Positions 22,435-31,162 of a stretch of 44,803 bases of DNA are shown piece after piece. The stretch comes from Lacrimispora saccharolytica (GTDB lineage: Bacteria > Bacillota > Clostridia > Lachnospirales > Lachnospiraceae), in NCBI GenBank assembly GCA_016899975.1, contig JACJJN010000027.1, positions 1-44,803 of the forward strand, in the 5' to 3' direction. Under the pieces are notes generated by a model that was given only the letters and a program-made list of their open reading frames with translations, did no database searches and was not told where the DNA came from. Position 1 is the stretch's first letter. Each line of letters begins with the position of its first letter. The position numbers and the translations under genes were made by a program.

Positions 22435-23736
22435 TTAGCAATTTCCATTGTTTTCAGCCGCAAAAACCGCTGCGCCGGCTGCTGCTTCTTCCTCGTACCT
22501 GGAGAACGTAACCGGAAGCTCAAAGGCTTTCTCCATTTCCTGGCAAAGCAGCGGATTTTTGCGCAAACCATTTCCCGAAGCGGTAAGACTTTCACGTCCC
22601 TGTTTTATTTCCTTTGGGAATACTTCATACAGCGCTTTCAATTCCGATGCCATCCCCCGCAGATAACTGCGTATCATATCGGCAGGATGAAAGTTATCAC
22701 TGTTGAGTCCATCCCACCCGGACCTTCCTGGCTTTCCCCCACGGGCTCCATAAAGATTCGGGTATGCTTTCAAGTCTGTGTCCTCTTTCTCCATGGCAAT
22801 TTCCTGCATTTTGGCATATATGTCCGGTTTTTCACCTGTAAACTGCTCACATACTTCCCCGAAGAAAGCGGCAAGCCTCTCATATACCTTTCCTCCGTTC
22901 AAGGATGCACCCACATACAAATAACCGCCCCCTGGAAAAGGCCGCACGTCTGTACCATTTTCCATACACGCCACGCAAAGTTCTGGGGAATAGACGGAAA
23001 CCTGGGATCCGGTTCCCACATTGATCCCTATGCTTTTTTCCGGTTCGGAAACTGCTCCCAGAAAGCTCGCCTGATTATCTCCGATTGCCGAAAAAACTTT
23101 CTTTCCCTTATAGTAACCGACGAACTCATGATACGGACATATTTCCGGATAAAACAACACATCAACTCCGGCTTTTTTCAGCGCATCATGATCAAAACAT
23201 CTGTTTTCCAGGTCATACCCTCCAAAACTTGCCGCGATGCTTTCGTTGACCGCCCGCCGCACACTTCCGGTCAAACGCATCGCGAGATAGTCACCAATAT
23301 CCACAAATCCCTCCGCATCCGCAGGAAGTGCACCGGTCTTCTGCAGATAAAAGTGAGTGACGCTCCCATATCCGGTGTATAACGGATATCCGGTAATCCG
23401 GGACAGGTACCCGGCATACGTTTCCTTCTCATCCAAAGGCTGATTGCCGCTTTCTTCCTTCCATGTATAGAACGGTGACACCGCCTCGCCTTTCCCATTC
23501 ACATACACAATCCCATGCATCTGGCTGGAAATGCCGATCGCCTCAAACGGAAGCTCTTCCATTTCTTCCAGCAGCCGGCTTACTTTTGATACAATCTCAT
23601 CTGCATCCTGCCAAAAACTTCCCTGTGCCAGAAATCTGTTTGAAACATTTCTGCTCAAAGCAATCGTTCTGTTTTTCACATCATACAGCACGATACAGAT
23701 AGAGGTGGTTCCTATATCAATTCCAAGTGTGTACAT
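22435..23736 (-). CDS. FGGY-family carbohydrate kinase (sedoheptulokinase-like)
   Basis: 433 residues. The actin-like ATPase pattern starts with LGIDIGTTSICIVLYD, followed by GISSQMHGIVYVN, the substrate-side DIGDYLAMRLTG, the phosphate 2 motif GINVGTGSQVS, and the adenosine region LTASGNGLRKNPLL. It phosphorylates a sugar or polyol; its length (shorter than the ~500-residue xylulokinases) and the SQMHGI/NVGTGSQ patterns resemble sedoheptulokinase-type members, but the substrate is uncertain. ATG 23736 follows GGAGG. Own promoter at 23827-23855 and a hairpin terminator on each side, so it is a single-gene unit downstream of dsdA. Confidence 0.87.
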   Translation of the reverse strand: MYTLGIDIGTTSICIVLYDVKNRTIALSRNVSNRFLAQGSFWQDADEIVSKVSRLLEEMEELPFEAIGISSQMHGIVYVNGKGEAVSPFYTWKEESGNQPLDEKETYAGYLSRITGYPLYTGYGSVTHFYLQKTGALPADAEGFVDIGDYLAMRLTGSVRRAVNESIAASFGGYDLENRCFDHDALKKAGVDVLFYPEICPYHEFVGYYKGKKVFSAIGDNQASFLGAVSEPEKSIGINVGTGSQVSVYSPELCVACMENGTDVRPFPGGGYLYVGASLNGGKVYERLAAFFGEVCEQFTGEKPDIYAKMQEIAMEKEDTDLKAYPNLYGARGGKPGRSGWDGLNSDNFHPADMIRSYLRGMASELKALYEVFPKEIKQGRESLTASGNGLRKNPLLCQEMEKAFELPVTFSRYEEEAAAGAAVFAAENNGNC

Positions 23737-23826
23737 CTTTTTCCTCCGATTTTAACCTCAGCCTTTTCCTGATCTGAAAGTTACCGTTTCCGATAGGAAG
23801 CCTGTCCGCAATAACGTTTCTTTCAA

Positions 23827-23855
23827 ATTATAATTCCTGCCATCCCTTTGAGCAA
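23827..23855 (-). promoter_or_regulatory. Promoter of the FGGY kinase gene
   Basis: On the minus strand TTGCTC (23855-23850), a 17-bp spacer and a perfect TATAAT (23832-23827). Confidence 0.75.
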
Positions 23856-23884
23856 TAGATATTTCTCAATTCTGCCCAAAACAA

Positions 23885-23932
23885 ATACCCTCAGAGTACA
23901 GAAATCCCTTTCTCCCTGTACTCTGAGGGTAT
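23885..23932. terminator. Duplicated hairpin terminator, copy 2 (after dsdA)
   Basis: A perfect 17-bp stem (23885-23901 with 23916-23932), then TTTGTTTTG on the minus strand, which suits termination after dsdA. Near-identical to the hairpin at 22332-22375. Confidence 0.75.
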
Positions 23933-23981
23933 CCGTTTTATGAAGATTGTCATTTACAAAAGCAGCGCAGTATTGTGCCGT

Positions 23982-25316
23982 TTATTTTCCATCAAGCGCC
24001 GCGCAGTATTCCTCCCGCACCTCTTTCGGAACCATGCTTCCTCCTGTTGCCCACACGATATGTACCGCCTGTTCCATACAGTTCTCCAGTCCGTTTTCCT
24101 TCAGATACTGCTCAAATTCCTGCGTTCCTGCAAGACTTACCGGCCCCTGAAATCCGGCACAGGCACTGGGCTCCAGAAAAATATCCTGGGAATCCAGAAG
24201 GTCTTTCATATATCGGTACAATTTCTCATCTTCCACGGTAACTTCACCGCTGAGAAGCGGCCCCATCACTTTTCCCACAAAAGCGGAAGGCCGTCCCACG
24301 GCAAGACCGTCTGCCTGGGTCTTTCCGGTCAGTCCTACATCTTCCACGGAGATTTCATTGTGAAGCCCGGTAGCCATTCCCAGAAGCATACAGGGCGCCT
24401 GTACCGGTTCCGCAAAGAAACAGTGGACATGATCCCCGTAGATCTGCTTCAGCCCAAAGCTGATGCCTCCCGGAGCTCCTCCGATCCCACAGGGAAGATA
24501 GACAAAGAGCGGATGCTCCCGGTCCACGGTGATTCCTTTTTCCTGAAGCTGCGCCTGCAGCCGTTTCCCTGCAACCGCATATCCGAGAAACAGATTCTGA
24601 GAGTTTTCATCGTCAACAAAATAGCTCTTTTGATCCTGCTCAGAAAGCTGCCTTCCCTGCTTCACCGCCTCCCCGTAATCGGACATATACTCTCTCACAT
24701 CCACACCGTAGCTTCGCAGAAGATCCTTTTTCCACTGTTTTGCGTCCATGGACATATGTACAATCACACGATATCCCAGAACGGCGCTGATGATACCGAT
24801 GCTCAGTCCGAGATTGCCCGTGGAACCTACCTGTATGGTATAGTCTCCGAAAAATTTCCTTTTTTCCTGATCGCCCAGAGCCGCATAGCTTTCCGCCGGC
24901 TGGAGAAGTCCGTGGCTCAGCGCCAGTTCTTCCGTATGTTTCAAAACCTCATAGATTCCGCCCCGCGCTTTCACCGAACCGGCAATCGCCAGGCTGCTGT
25001 CTTCTTTCAAAAACAGTCTTCCTCTGAGCGGTTTCCCGTACCTTCCTTCCAGAACCTCTTTCATCCCGGAGATTTCTGTGAGCGGGGATTCGATGATCCC
25101 ACCCTGTTCTCTGGTTTCCGGGAAATATTTCATGATCAGCGGAGCGAACCGGACCAGCCGCTCTTCCGCATCCCTGATATCTTCCTCAGTCAGAGGAAAC
25201 GTGTTTTTTGCTTCCTCAAAAGGGATTTTTCCGGGATTCATCCATACGACTTCTTTCCCTTCACTGAGCCTCTTCAGGCAGGGATTTTGTTCCATCAGAT
25301 ATTCCAAATTTTCCAT
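23982..25316 (-). CDS. dsdA: D-serine ammonia-lyase (D-serine dehydratase)
   Basis: PLP enzyme of fold type II that converts D-serine to pyruvate and ammonia. 444 residues, the normal DsdA length. Diagnostic segments are LFLKEDSSLAIAGSVKARGG with PLP Lys116, the phosphate-binding loop VGSTGNLGLS, VHMSMDAKQWKKDLLR, and YLPCGIGGAPGG. These distinguish it from threonine dehydratase and diaminopropionate ammonia-lyase. ATG 25316 follows GGAAAGAGGAAAG. Last gene of the operon that starts at 30110, 33 nt after the ureohydrolase gene. This is an unusual context: no DsdX permease or DsdC regulator is present. Confidence 0.93.
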   Translation of the reverse strand: MENLEYLMEQNPCLKRLSEGKEVVWMNPGKIPFEEAKNTFPLTEEDIRDAEERLVRFAPLIMKYFPETREQGGIIESPLTEISGMKEVLEGRYGKPLRGRLFLKEDSSLAIAGSVKARGGIYEVLKHTEELALSHGLLQPAESYAALGDQEKRKFFGDYTIQVGSTGNLGLSIGIISAVLGYRVIVHMSMDAKQWKKDLLRSYGVDVREYMSDYGEAVKQGRQLSEQDQKSYFVDDENSQNLFLGYAVAGKRLQAQLQEKGITVDREHPLFVYLPCGIGGAPGGISFGLKQIYGDHVHCFFAEPVQAPCMLLGMATGLHNEISVEDVGLTGKTQADGLAVGRPSAFVGKVMGPLLSGEVTVEDEKLYRYMKDLLDSQDIFLEPSACAGFQGPVSLAGTQEFEQYLKENGLENCMEQAVHIVWATGGSMVPKEVREEYCAALDGK

Positions 25317-25349
25317 GCTTTCCTCTTTCCTGACGCACCTGCTGCGTCA

Positions 25350-26318
25350 TCAAGGTAGATTTGGAAGTTTACTTCCAAACTTTTTCCTCCAGGCAATATG
25401 TGACATAAATTCCTGAATCAATCCTGCCGCCGCAATAGATGTGATCCCACTGTCGTCAAAGGAAGGAGCTACCTCCACCAGGTCGTATCCAACGATATCC
25501 AGATCCTTCAGCCCCCGCACCAATTCCAGCGCTTCCCAGGTGGAAAATCCTCCCGGCACCGGCGTCCCTGTTCCCGGAGCAAACGCCGGATCCAGAAAGT
25601 CGATATCAAAGGTAAGGAATACCTTCTTTCCTCTGGTTCTCTCATGGATCAGACGGATGATCTCCTCCAGGGTACTCCTGCGCATCTCGGAGGCAGTCAG
25701 AGACAGATATCCGAGTTTCGAGGAATTTTCCTTATCCTCAGCGCCGTAAAGACCTTCCCGGATTCCCAGCTGGATGGAACAGGACGTGTCCACCAGTCCT
25801 TCTTTCGCCGCGTGATAAAATGGAGTTCCGTGACTGTAGGGCTTGCCGAAATATTCAGAGATCGTGTCATAATGGGCATCAAAGTGCACCAGAGCCACTG
25901 GCCCGTAGACCGCGCTGCAGGCTCTCAGTTCCGGCAGAGTCACACTGTGATCTCCTCCTATGGCGATCGGTATTACTCCACGGGAAAAAAGCTCCTGCAT
26001 CTCCTGCTGAATGATCTCAAACGATTCCTCCACATAACCGGGGACAGATCCCAGATCACCGTAGTCCACCCCGGAACACTCCTGAAAAATATCCACTTCA
26101 AGGCTTGGGTTATAGGGTTTTGCCGCCAGAGAAGACATTTCCCGGACGGACGCGGGGCCAAACCTGGAACCGCCCCGATAGGTGGCACAGGTATCAAAAG
26201 GAATCCCAACCACCGCAAAATCAACATCCTCAACGACTCTTGCGTTCTGCATTCTCATAAATGTTTTCACGCCTGCAAATCTCGGCGATTTCAGAGAATT
26301 TACTGTTCCATATTTCAT
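25350..26318 (-). CDS. speB: Ureohydrolase (agmatinase/arginase family)
   Basis: 322 residues. The binuclear manganese site is complete: GGDHS with His124, HFDAHYD with Asp147/His149/Asp151, and FDIDFLDPAFAPGTGTP with Asp238/Asp240. Members hydrolyse guanidino compounds (agmatine, guanidinobutyrate, guanidinopropionate, arginine-like substrates) to urea and an amine. The motifs favour the agmatinase branch, yet true specificity is open, so the symbol is tentative. It is co-transcribed with an ABC importer of the polyamine-like class and with dsdA. That suggests catabolism of an imported guanidino compound rather than polyamine biosynthesis; no speA arginine decarboxylase is nearby. Confidence 0.85.
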   Translation of the reverse strand: MKYGTVNSLKSPRFAGVKTFMRMQNARVVEDVDFAVVGIPFDTCATYRGGSRFGPASVREMSSLAAKPYNPSLEVDIFQECSGVDYGDLGSVPGYVEESFEIIQQEMQELFSRGVIPIAIGGDHSVTLPELRACSAVYGPVALVHFDAHYDTISEYFGKPYSHGTPFYHAAKEGLVDTSCSIQLGIREGLYGAEDKENSSKLGYLSLTASEMRRSTLEEIIRLIHERTRGKKVFLTFDIDFLDPAFAPGTGTPVPGGFSTWEALELVRGLKDLDIVGYDLVEVAPSFDDSGITSIAAAGLIQEFMSHIAWRKKFGSKLPNLP

Positions 26319-26336
26319 ATTGTTCTTTTCCCTCTA

Positions 26337-27344
26337 TTATAATCTGATACAGTTGTGGTCCGCAACGGAAATCCGGATTCTGGTTCCGTCTTCAAATAAG
26401 ACTTTGCTCCGGAACAGTACGTCCACTTTCACTCGGATCCCATTGACATCCACATGGTACTGAAGCACATTTCCCTTCGGTGTATTGTCTGTGATCACAC
26501 CCTCAAAAACATATTCCGCCTCCGGTGTCTTTCCATCGGAAATCTGAAGTGTCTCCGGCCGGATGGCGATTCCTTCCGGCGAAGAAATCCTGCGTCCGGT
26601 CATCTGCTCAAACTCCTGCTCCGTAAGAATGTTATAATTGCCAATGAACGCAGCGGCAAATTTGCTCACCGGGGAAGTGTACATGGTGATCGGATCGCTG
26701 GACTGTTCGATTTTTCCTTCATGGAACAGATGGATCGTGTCAGACATTACCATCGCCTCATCCTGATCATGGGTGACAAAGATTGAGGTAAGCCCCAGCT
26801 CTTTATGCACCTGCTTGATACTGTTCTGCAGAGATTTTCTCAGCTTTGCGTCGATCGCGCTCAAAGGCTCATCCAGAAGCAGAACCTTCGGTTCCTGGAC
26901 AATGCTTCTCGCCAGAGCCACCCTCTGCTGCTGCCCGCCGGACAGATTATCCGGGTACTGCTTTTCTTTTCCGGTCAGTTCCACCATCTCCATGGCCTGC
27001 TTGACTTTCCGGGCAATCTCATCCTTTGGTTTCTTTTTCATTTTCAGCCCGAAAGCAATATTTTCTTCCACGGTCATATTGGGGAACAGACTGTAGTGCT
27101 GGAACACCATTCCGATATTTCTGTCCTTTGGCTCCAGATCTGTGATATCCTTTCCATCCATAATGATCTGACCGGAAGAAATGTCCTCCAGTCCGGAAAG
27201 ACAGCGCAAAAGGGTACTCTTCCCGCAGCCCGAAGGTCCCAGCAGAGTTACAAACTGGCCCTTCTCCACATTCAGGCTGATATCTTTCAGCACCTGGTTG
27301 TCTCCATAAAATTTATTGATATTCTTAAACTCGATATAAGACAT
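26337..27344 (-). CDS. ABC transporter ATP-binding protein (PotA/FbpC-like)
   Basis: 335 residues. Walker A GPSGCGKST at 36-44, Q-loop region MVFQHYSLFPNMTV, signature LSGGQQQR, Walker B VLLLDEPLSAID, H-loop FVTHDQDEA. A C-terminal TOBE-like domain (about 240-335) is typical of polyamine, iron, thiamine and phosphonate importers. ATG 27344 follows AGGAGAGG. It is 6 nt from the upstream permease gene and powers the importer encoded by the next three genes. Confidence 0.93.
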   Translation of the reverse strand: MSYIEFKNINKFYGDNQVLKDISLNVEKGQFVTLLGPSGCGKSTLLRCLSGLEDISSGQIIMDGKDITDLEPKDRNIGMVFQHYSLFPNMTVEENIAFGLKMKKKPKDEIARKVKQAMEMVELTGKEKQYPDNLSGGQQQRVALARSIVQEPKVLLLDEPLSAIDAKLRKSLQNSIKQVHKELGLTSIFVTHDQDEAMVMSDTIHLFHEGKIEQSSDPITMYTSPVSKFAAAFIGNYNILTEQEFEQMTGRRISSPEGIAIRPETLQISDGKTPEAEYVFEGVITDNTPKGNVLQYHVDVNGIRVKVDVLFRSKVLFEDGTRIRISVADHNCIRL

Positions 27345-27350
27345 CTGGAT

Positions 27351-28142
27351 TTACCTCTCCTTCTTTTTATCTTTCTGCAGTCCGAAAACTCCCAGAGAAA
27401 TCAGCAAAGTCACAACGAACAGCACCACGATCACCGCGCTCGCCTGCTGACCGGACTGCCGCATCGCCGCGTACAGATACATCTGGCCGGTCGGAAAATA
27501 ATTGCCTGCAAGGGTATTGATAATTACAAAATCACCGAACACAATGGACAGCGCAAGCATCGCCGAAACCATCACACCGCTGGCGATGTTCGGCAGGATG
27601 ATCTTCCAGAAGGCATAAAACCTGCCGGCTCCCAGCATCTGAGCAGCCTCCAGAAGCCTTGGCGCATGCACGGCGTTCAGATTGTTCCGGACGCCCTGAT
27701 AAATGTAGGGCAGAACCACGATGCAGTAAGTGCACACCAGCATGAACACCCGGTTGGAAAATGGTTCCGGTGCATTGGCATACAGCCCCAAAACACTGAT
27801 TGGAAGGATGACTCCCTGGATTGCGTAAGGGATCGTGCAGATCGTCCTCATGATCTTGTCAAGTCCCGGAAGATAAACCACAACCACATACATGGCAAGC
27901 AGAACCGCCACGGTACAGATGGCAATAGGTACGATGGATATCACAATGGAACGTCCGATGGACTGCCAGAAATAACTGTCCTGAAACAGTTCCACATAGG
28001 CTCTCAGTGAAAAACCCTCCGGCAGGATTGTGATCCACTCTGTAAAAAGCGAGTACAAAAATGTCAGCAGCAGCGGAAACAGAAGATAAATTCCAATGAT
28101 CACCAGGATGATTCCGTTTCCGATTCCTTTTTTCTTACGCAT
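27351..28142 (-). CDS. ABC transporter permease (second subunit, PotC-like)
   Basis: 263 residues with six transmembrane helices and the EAA loop (LEAAQMLGAGRFYAFWKIILPNI). Start ATG 28142 follows AGGAGG and overlaps the stop of the preceding permease by 8 bp (ATGCGTAA), so the two are translationally coupled. An upstream ATG (28178) lies within the other gene and is less likely. Confidence 0.92.
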   Translation of the reverse strand: MRKKKGIGNGIILVIIGIYLLFPLLLTFLYSLFTEWITILPEGFSLRAYVELFQDSYFWQSIGRSIVISIVPIAICTVAVLLAMYVVVVYLPGLDKIMRTICTIPYAIQGVILPISVLGLYANAPEPFSNRVFMLVCTYCIVVLPYIYQGVRNNLNAVHAPRLLEAAQMLGAGRFYAFWKIILPNIASGVMVSAMLALSIVFGDFVIINTLAGNYFPTGQMYLYAAMRQSGQQASAVIVVLFVVTLLISLGVFGLQKDKKKER

Positions 28143-28989
28143 GATGTTTCCTCCTGTTTCCCTGCAAGATTTTTTCATTGATCACAATGGAAAGGACCAT
28201 CAACAGCATCAGCACAACTGCCAGAGCCCCGCCCAGCTGAGGATTCTGCACCACATCTCCCACAAACTGTTCCGAAATACGGATCGGCAGAATGGAAAGA
28301 TTGTTCATGACCAGCGCGTAGGCTGTGGCATAAGCGGAGATCGCATTGGCAAACATCGTAGAGAAGGTTCCCAGGATACTCGGCATAAGGACGGGAAGCC
28401 CTACCTTGAACCAGAAGATTCGGTTGGTGCCGCCCAGCAGCCCTACCGCGTCCTTCCATTCCTTTTTGATCGACTCAAACGCCGGGATCAGAAGCAGCGC
28501 GGAAAGGGGAAGCTGGAAATAAATGTACGTGATCATCAGGCCCACTACAGAATACAGCGGAAACTCCGCCAGAAATCCGATGCCCAGCTTCTGTCCGATC
28601 AGAGTGAACACGCCGGTGTTGCCCAGCATGATAATGTATGCAAATGCCAGAGGCACTCCCGAAAAATTGGAGACCATATTGAGAATACTCATAAAGATCT
28701 TCTTCGCTCTTCCGCCTTTTTCGTAGGCTGCCTTGGCACCGAAGAAGGCCACGGCAAGACCGATGACGGAAGAACAGACTGCGATAAACAGGCTGTTGAC
28801 GATCGCCGACTGATAGAGCTTCGTTGTAAAGATCCGTGTGTAATTTTCCAAAGTCACTCCGATTCCACCGCCCTGAGGCATAAAGCTGCGGATCACGATG
28901 GAAATAACAGGTACGATCTCAAACAGCCCCACCAGAAGTAGGAACGGCAGCAGCGCGAACAGATACTTTTTCGTCTGTTTCTTTTTCAT
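28135..28989 (-). CDS. ABC transporter permease (first subunit, PotB-like)
   Basis: 284 residues with about six transmembrane helices and an EAA loop (WKDAVGLLGGTNRIFWFKVGLP). It forms the membrane channel with the second permease. The gene lies 11 nt after the binding-protein gene. ATG 28989 follows a GGAGAA site. Confidence 0.92.
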   Translation of the reverse strand: MKKKQTKKYLFALLPFLLLVGLFEIVPVISIVIRSFMPQGGGIGVTLENYTRIFTTKLYQSAIVNSLFIAVCSSVIGLAVAFFGAKAAYEKGGRAKKIFMSILNMVSNFSGVPLAFAYIIMLGNTGVFTLIGQKLGIGFLAEFPLYSVVGLMITYIYFQLPLSALLLIPAFESIKKEWKDAVGLLGGTNRIFWFKVGLPVLMPSILGTFSTMFANAISAYATAYALVMNNLSILPIRISEQFVGDVVQNPQLGGALAVVLMLLMVLSIVINEKILQGNRRKHHA

Positions 28990-29000
28990 GGTTGTTCTCC

Positions 29001-30110
29001 TTACTGGGCATATGCCATAACTTCTTCATTCCAAAGGGTCGGCAGCTGTGATACGGTCTCCTCCCACGCATCCGCGTCTTCGACCATTTTTACATTGGTA
29101 TACTGGTCATCCGGAATCATTTTTGCTTCCAGATCCGCAGGCAGTTCCACATCACGGACCGTTCTTGCATATCCCTTTGCCAGATTCAGCTGTCCCTCGT
29201 CACTCAAGATATACTCTCTTGTCAGAGCTGCCGCGTGCGGTCTCTTGGTATACGCATTGATGATCGTTGTATACCCGCTCTGTACGGATCCTTCCTCAGG
29301 AATACAGATTTCAAAGTCTGCGTCCGGATTATTTTCCTTGATCTGCTCTCTGTATCCGATTCCTACGAAATCCCAGATGATTGCTACTCCGATCTCACCT
29401 TTCTCAATTCGGCCCAGAGTAAATTCTCCTTTATCCAGTCTACCCTGCTCCGCCAGCTGTCGGAAGAAATCAAGACCCGGCTGAATGTTGCTCTCATCTC
29501 CGCCCATCGCGTAGGCAGCAGCCAGAACCGCATACTGAGCTCTTGTGGATCTTGCCACATCACCGATGGATACCACATAATCTCCTTCCAGAAGATCCTG
29601 GAAAGAAGTCGGCGCTTCAGGAACCAGCTTCTTGTTTGTCAGCAGCGCCATCGTTCCGTAATATGCCACGATCCAGTCTCCGTCATCGTCCTTCGCCCAA
29701 TCCGGAATCTCATCCCAGTAACTCGTCTTATATTTCAGCGTCAGTCCCTGCTCTTCCGCCACGGCTCCGTAGGTCTCTCCCACATCACCGATATCTTTCG
29801 TCGCATTGTTCTTTTCTGTCTCAAACATCGAAAGCTCTTCCGCGGAGGAAAGATCCACATCTGTGTGTTCCAGTCCGTAAGTCTCTTTCAGCCCTGCCCA
29901 GGTGTCGTCCCAGTTGGCCCAGTCATCCGGCATACCAACGGAATTTACTTCTCCTTCTTCCTGTGCTTTTGCAACAATCTCATCCAGCGACAGACTGTTC
30001 AGGTCCACCTGTTCTGCCGTTGTACTTCCTGATCCGCCGCAGCCGGACAGGACCGTCACAGCTGTCAAAACCAACGCGGTTAGTCTCGTAATTTTCGATT
30101 TTCTTTTCAT
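29001..30110 (-). CDS. Extracellular solute-binding lipoprotein of the ABC importer
   Basis: 369 residues. Signal peptide with lipobox TVLSGC (Cys24), so it is tethered to the outer face of the membrane. The periplasmic-binding-protein type II fold of the PotD/FbpA group shows in WIVAYYGTMALLTNKK, SFQDLLEGDYVVSIGD, IGVAIIWDFVGIGY and AYTKRPHAAALTREYILS. The group binds polyamines, iron, thiamine or phosphonates; the ligand here is unknown. A neighbouring ureohydrolase points to a cationic guanidino compound. ATG 30110 follows AGGAGG. First gene of the operon, with a MerR-type dyad about 65 nt upstream. Confidence 0.92.
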   Translation of the reverse strand: MKRKSKITRLTALVLTAVTVLSGCGGSGSTTAEQVDLNSLSLDEIVAKAQEEGEVNSVGMPDDWANWDDTWAGLKETYGLEHTDVDLSSAEELSMFETEKNNATKDIGDVGETYGAVAEEQGLTLKYKTSYWDEIPDWAKDDDGDWIVAYYGTMALLTNKKLVPEAPTSFQDLLEGDYVVSIGDVARSTRAQYAVLAAAYAMGGDESNIQPGLDFFRQLAEQGRLDKGEFTLGRIEKGEIGVAIIWDFVGIGYREQIKENNPDADFEICIPEEGSVQSGYTTIINAYTKRPHAAALTREYILSDEGQLNLAKGYARTVRDVELPADLEAKMIPDDQYTNVKMVEDADAWEETVSQLPTLWNEEVMAYAQ

Positions 30111-30174
30111 AATGATACCTCCTGATTTTCATCGTCTTGTTCTTTATTCTGTCTCAAGTTCTCTTTCACCTTAA

Positions 30175-30195
30175 AACTTTGTGCCACACAAAGTT
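30175..30195. promoter_or_regulatory. Perfect MerR-type dyad upstream of the importer operon
   Basis: AACTTTGTG at 30175-30183 and CACAAAGTT at 30187-30195 form a perfect 9-3-9 inverted repeat. On the minus strand a weak -35 (TAGAAC) and -10 (TAAGGT) can be placed with a 19-bp spacer around it, the long spacer typical of MerR-activated promoters. The MerR gene lies just upstream. Confidence 0.7.
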
Positions 30196-30244
30196 CTACC
30201 CGAAAATCTGTTAAAAATTGTAAAATCCTGGAAAACTGCAAACA

Positions 30245-30306
30245 AAAGTCCTGAAATCAGAGAACACGGATTGAAACGTGTTTTCCAATTTCAGGACTTC
30301 TTTTTG
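30245..30306. terminator. Terminator after the MerR gene
   Basis: AAGTCCTGAAAT (30246-30257) pairs with ATTTCAGGACTT (30288-30299), a 12-bp stem with an inner weaker hairpin. T runs follow in both directions (TTTTTG on plus, TTTTGTTTG on minus). It separates the MerR unit from the importer operon. Confidence 0.75.
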
Positions 30307-30323
30307 TCAAAGCAGCCCGCCGG

Positions 30324-31145
30324 CTAAACGACAGGAATCTGAAGTTCCATGACTGTTTCCTCCGCATTGCTGGTAAGCGTCACATCCACTTTGTAAATCT
30401 GAAGGATCTTTCCATGGATCCGGTACTTCTTATCTCTGATATAACTTTTGATCTTCTCAAACGAAGGATGATATTTTTCGAGAATTCCATTTCTGTAATA
30501 CATGCACACATATTTCCCTCCCGGAATTTTCTGCAGATAAGATTCCTCTGCATTCTTCGGGGATACCAACAGCATCGGAACCGCCGGGATCAATTCCTCG
30601 CTGGGTATCAGGAGTCTTTCATCCGCAAAAACACCGACACGGTCGCTGGCAAGGATCGGAATCTCTTCCTTGATATAACTTTCCAGTTTTGTAAACGCCA
30701 TGGCGTGCTCTTCTCTGTCGCCCGCCTCTCTTCCAAAAGTCACAATATGCCGGACCGGAAATTCCTTTTCAAAAACAGTTTCCATTTCCGGAAGAGAGGA
30801 CAGATTATCCAGAAACTCCAGCTTCTGCAGCAGGATTTCATTCAGATGTATCTGTTCCTGCAGATTTTTTTCAAATTCTTCCTGATACTTTTTCAGCATC
30901 TGATAGGACTTCTCAAAATTTCTGTTATTAAAATACTCCTGAATTTCTTTTAGAGACATTCCTATCTTTTTCAATTCCAGAATCGTCCCAAGCCGCTCAT
31001 ACTGACGGATGGAATAATACCGATGTCCGCTCTCTGAAATATGATCCGGCTTCAGCAGGCCGATCCGGTCATAATGCCGCAAAGTCTCACTGGTAATCTG
31101 TTTCAGTTTCGCCAGTTCCGTAATGGTTAACACATATCGTGCCAT
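30324..31145 (-). CDS. MerR-family regulator with GyrI-like effector domain (BmrR-type)
   Basis: 273 residues. The N-terminal winged helix-turn-helix carries TITELAKLKQITSETLRHYD and DRIGLLKPD with a following HRYYSIRQYERL. A coiled coil spans about 78-120, and a GyrI-like ligand-binding domain covers about 121-273. This layout is that of BmrR-type activators that untwist long-spacer promoters when a cationic or hydrophobic ligand binds. ATG 31145 is 17 nt downstream of the PHP gene. The best candidate target is the dyad at 30175-30195 before the ABC-ureohydrolase-dsdA operon; the effector would then be the imported compound or a product. Confidence 0.9.
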   Translation of the reverse strand: MARYVLTITELAKLKQITSETLRHYDRIGLLKPDHISESGHRYYSIRQYERLGTILELKKIGMSLKEIQEYFNNRNFEKSYQMLKKYQEEFEKNLQEQIHLNEILLQKLEFLDNLSSLPEMETVFEKEFPVRHIVTFGREAGDREEHAMAFTKLESYIKEEIPILASDRVGVFADERLLIPSEELIPAVPMLLVSPKNAEESYLQKIPGGKYVCMYYRNGILEKYHPSFEKIKSYIRDKKYRIHGKILQIYKVDVTLTSNAEETVMELQIPVV

Positions 31146-31162
31146 TTGCTCTTTCCCTCAAT

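Noticed and set aside
30111-30240. Guanidine riboswitch upstream of the ureohydrolase operon
   Set aside because: Searched for ACGR-loop hairpin pairs and other guanidine-RNA signatures; only the MerR-type dyad is present.
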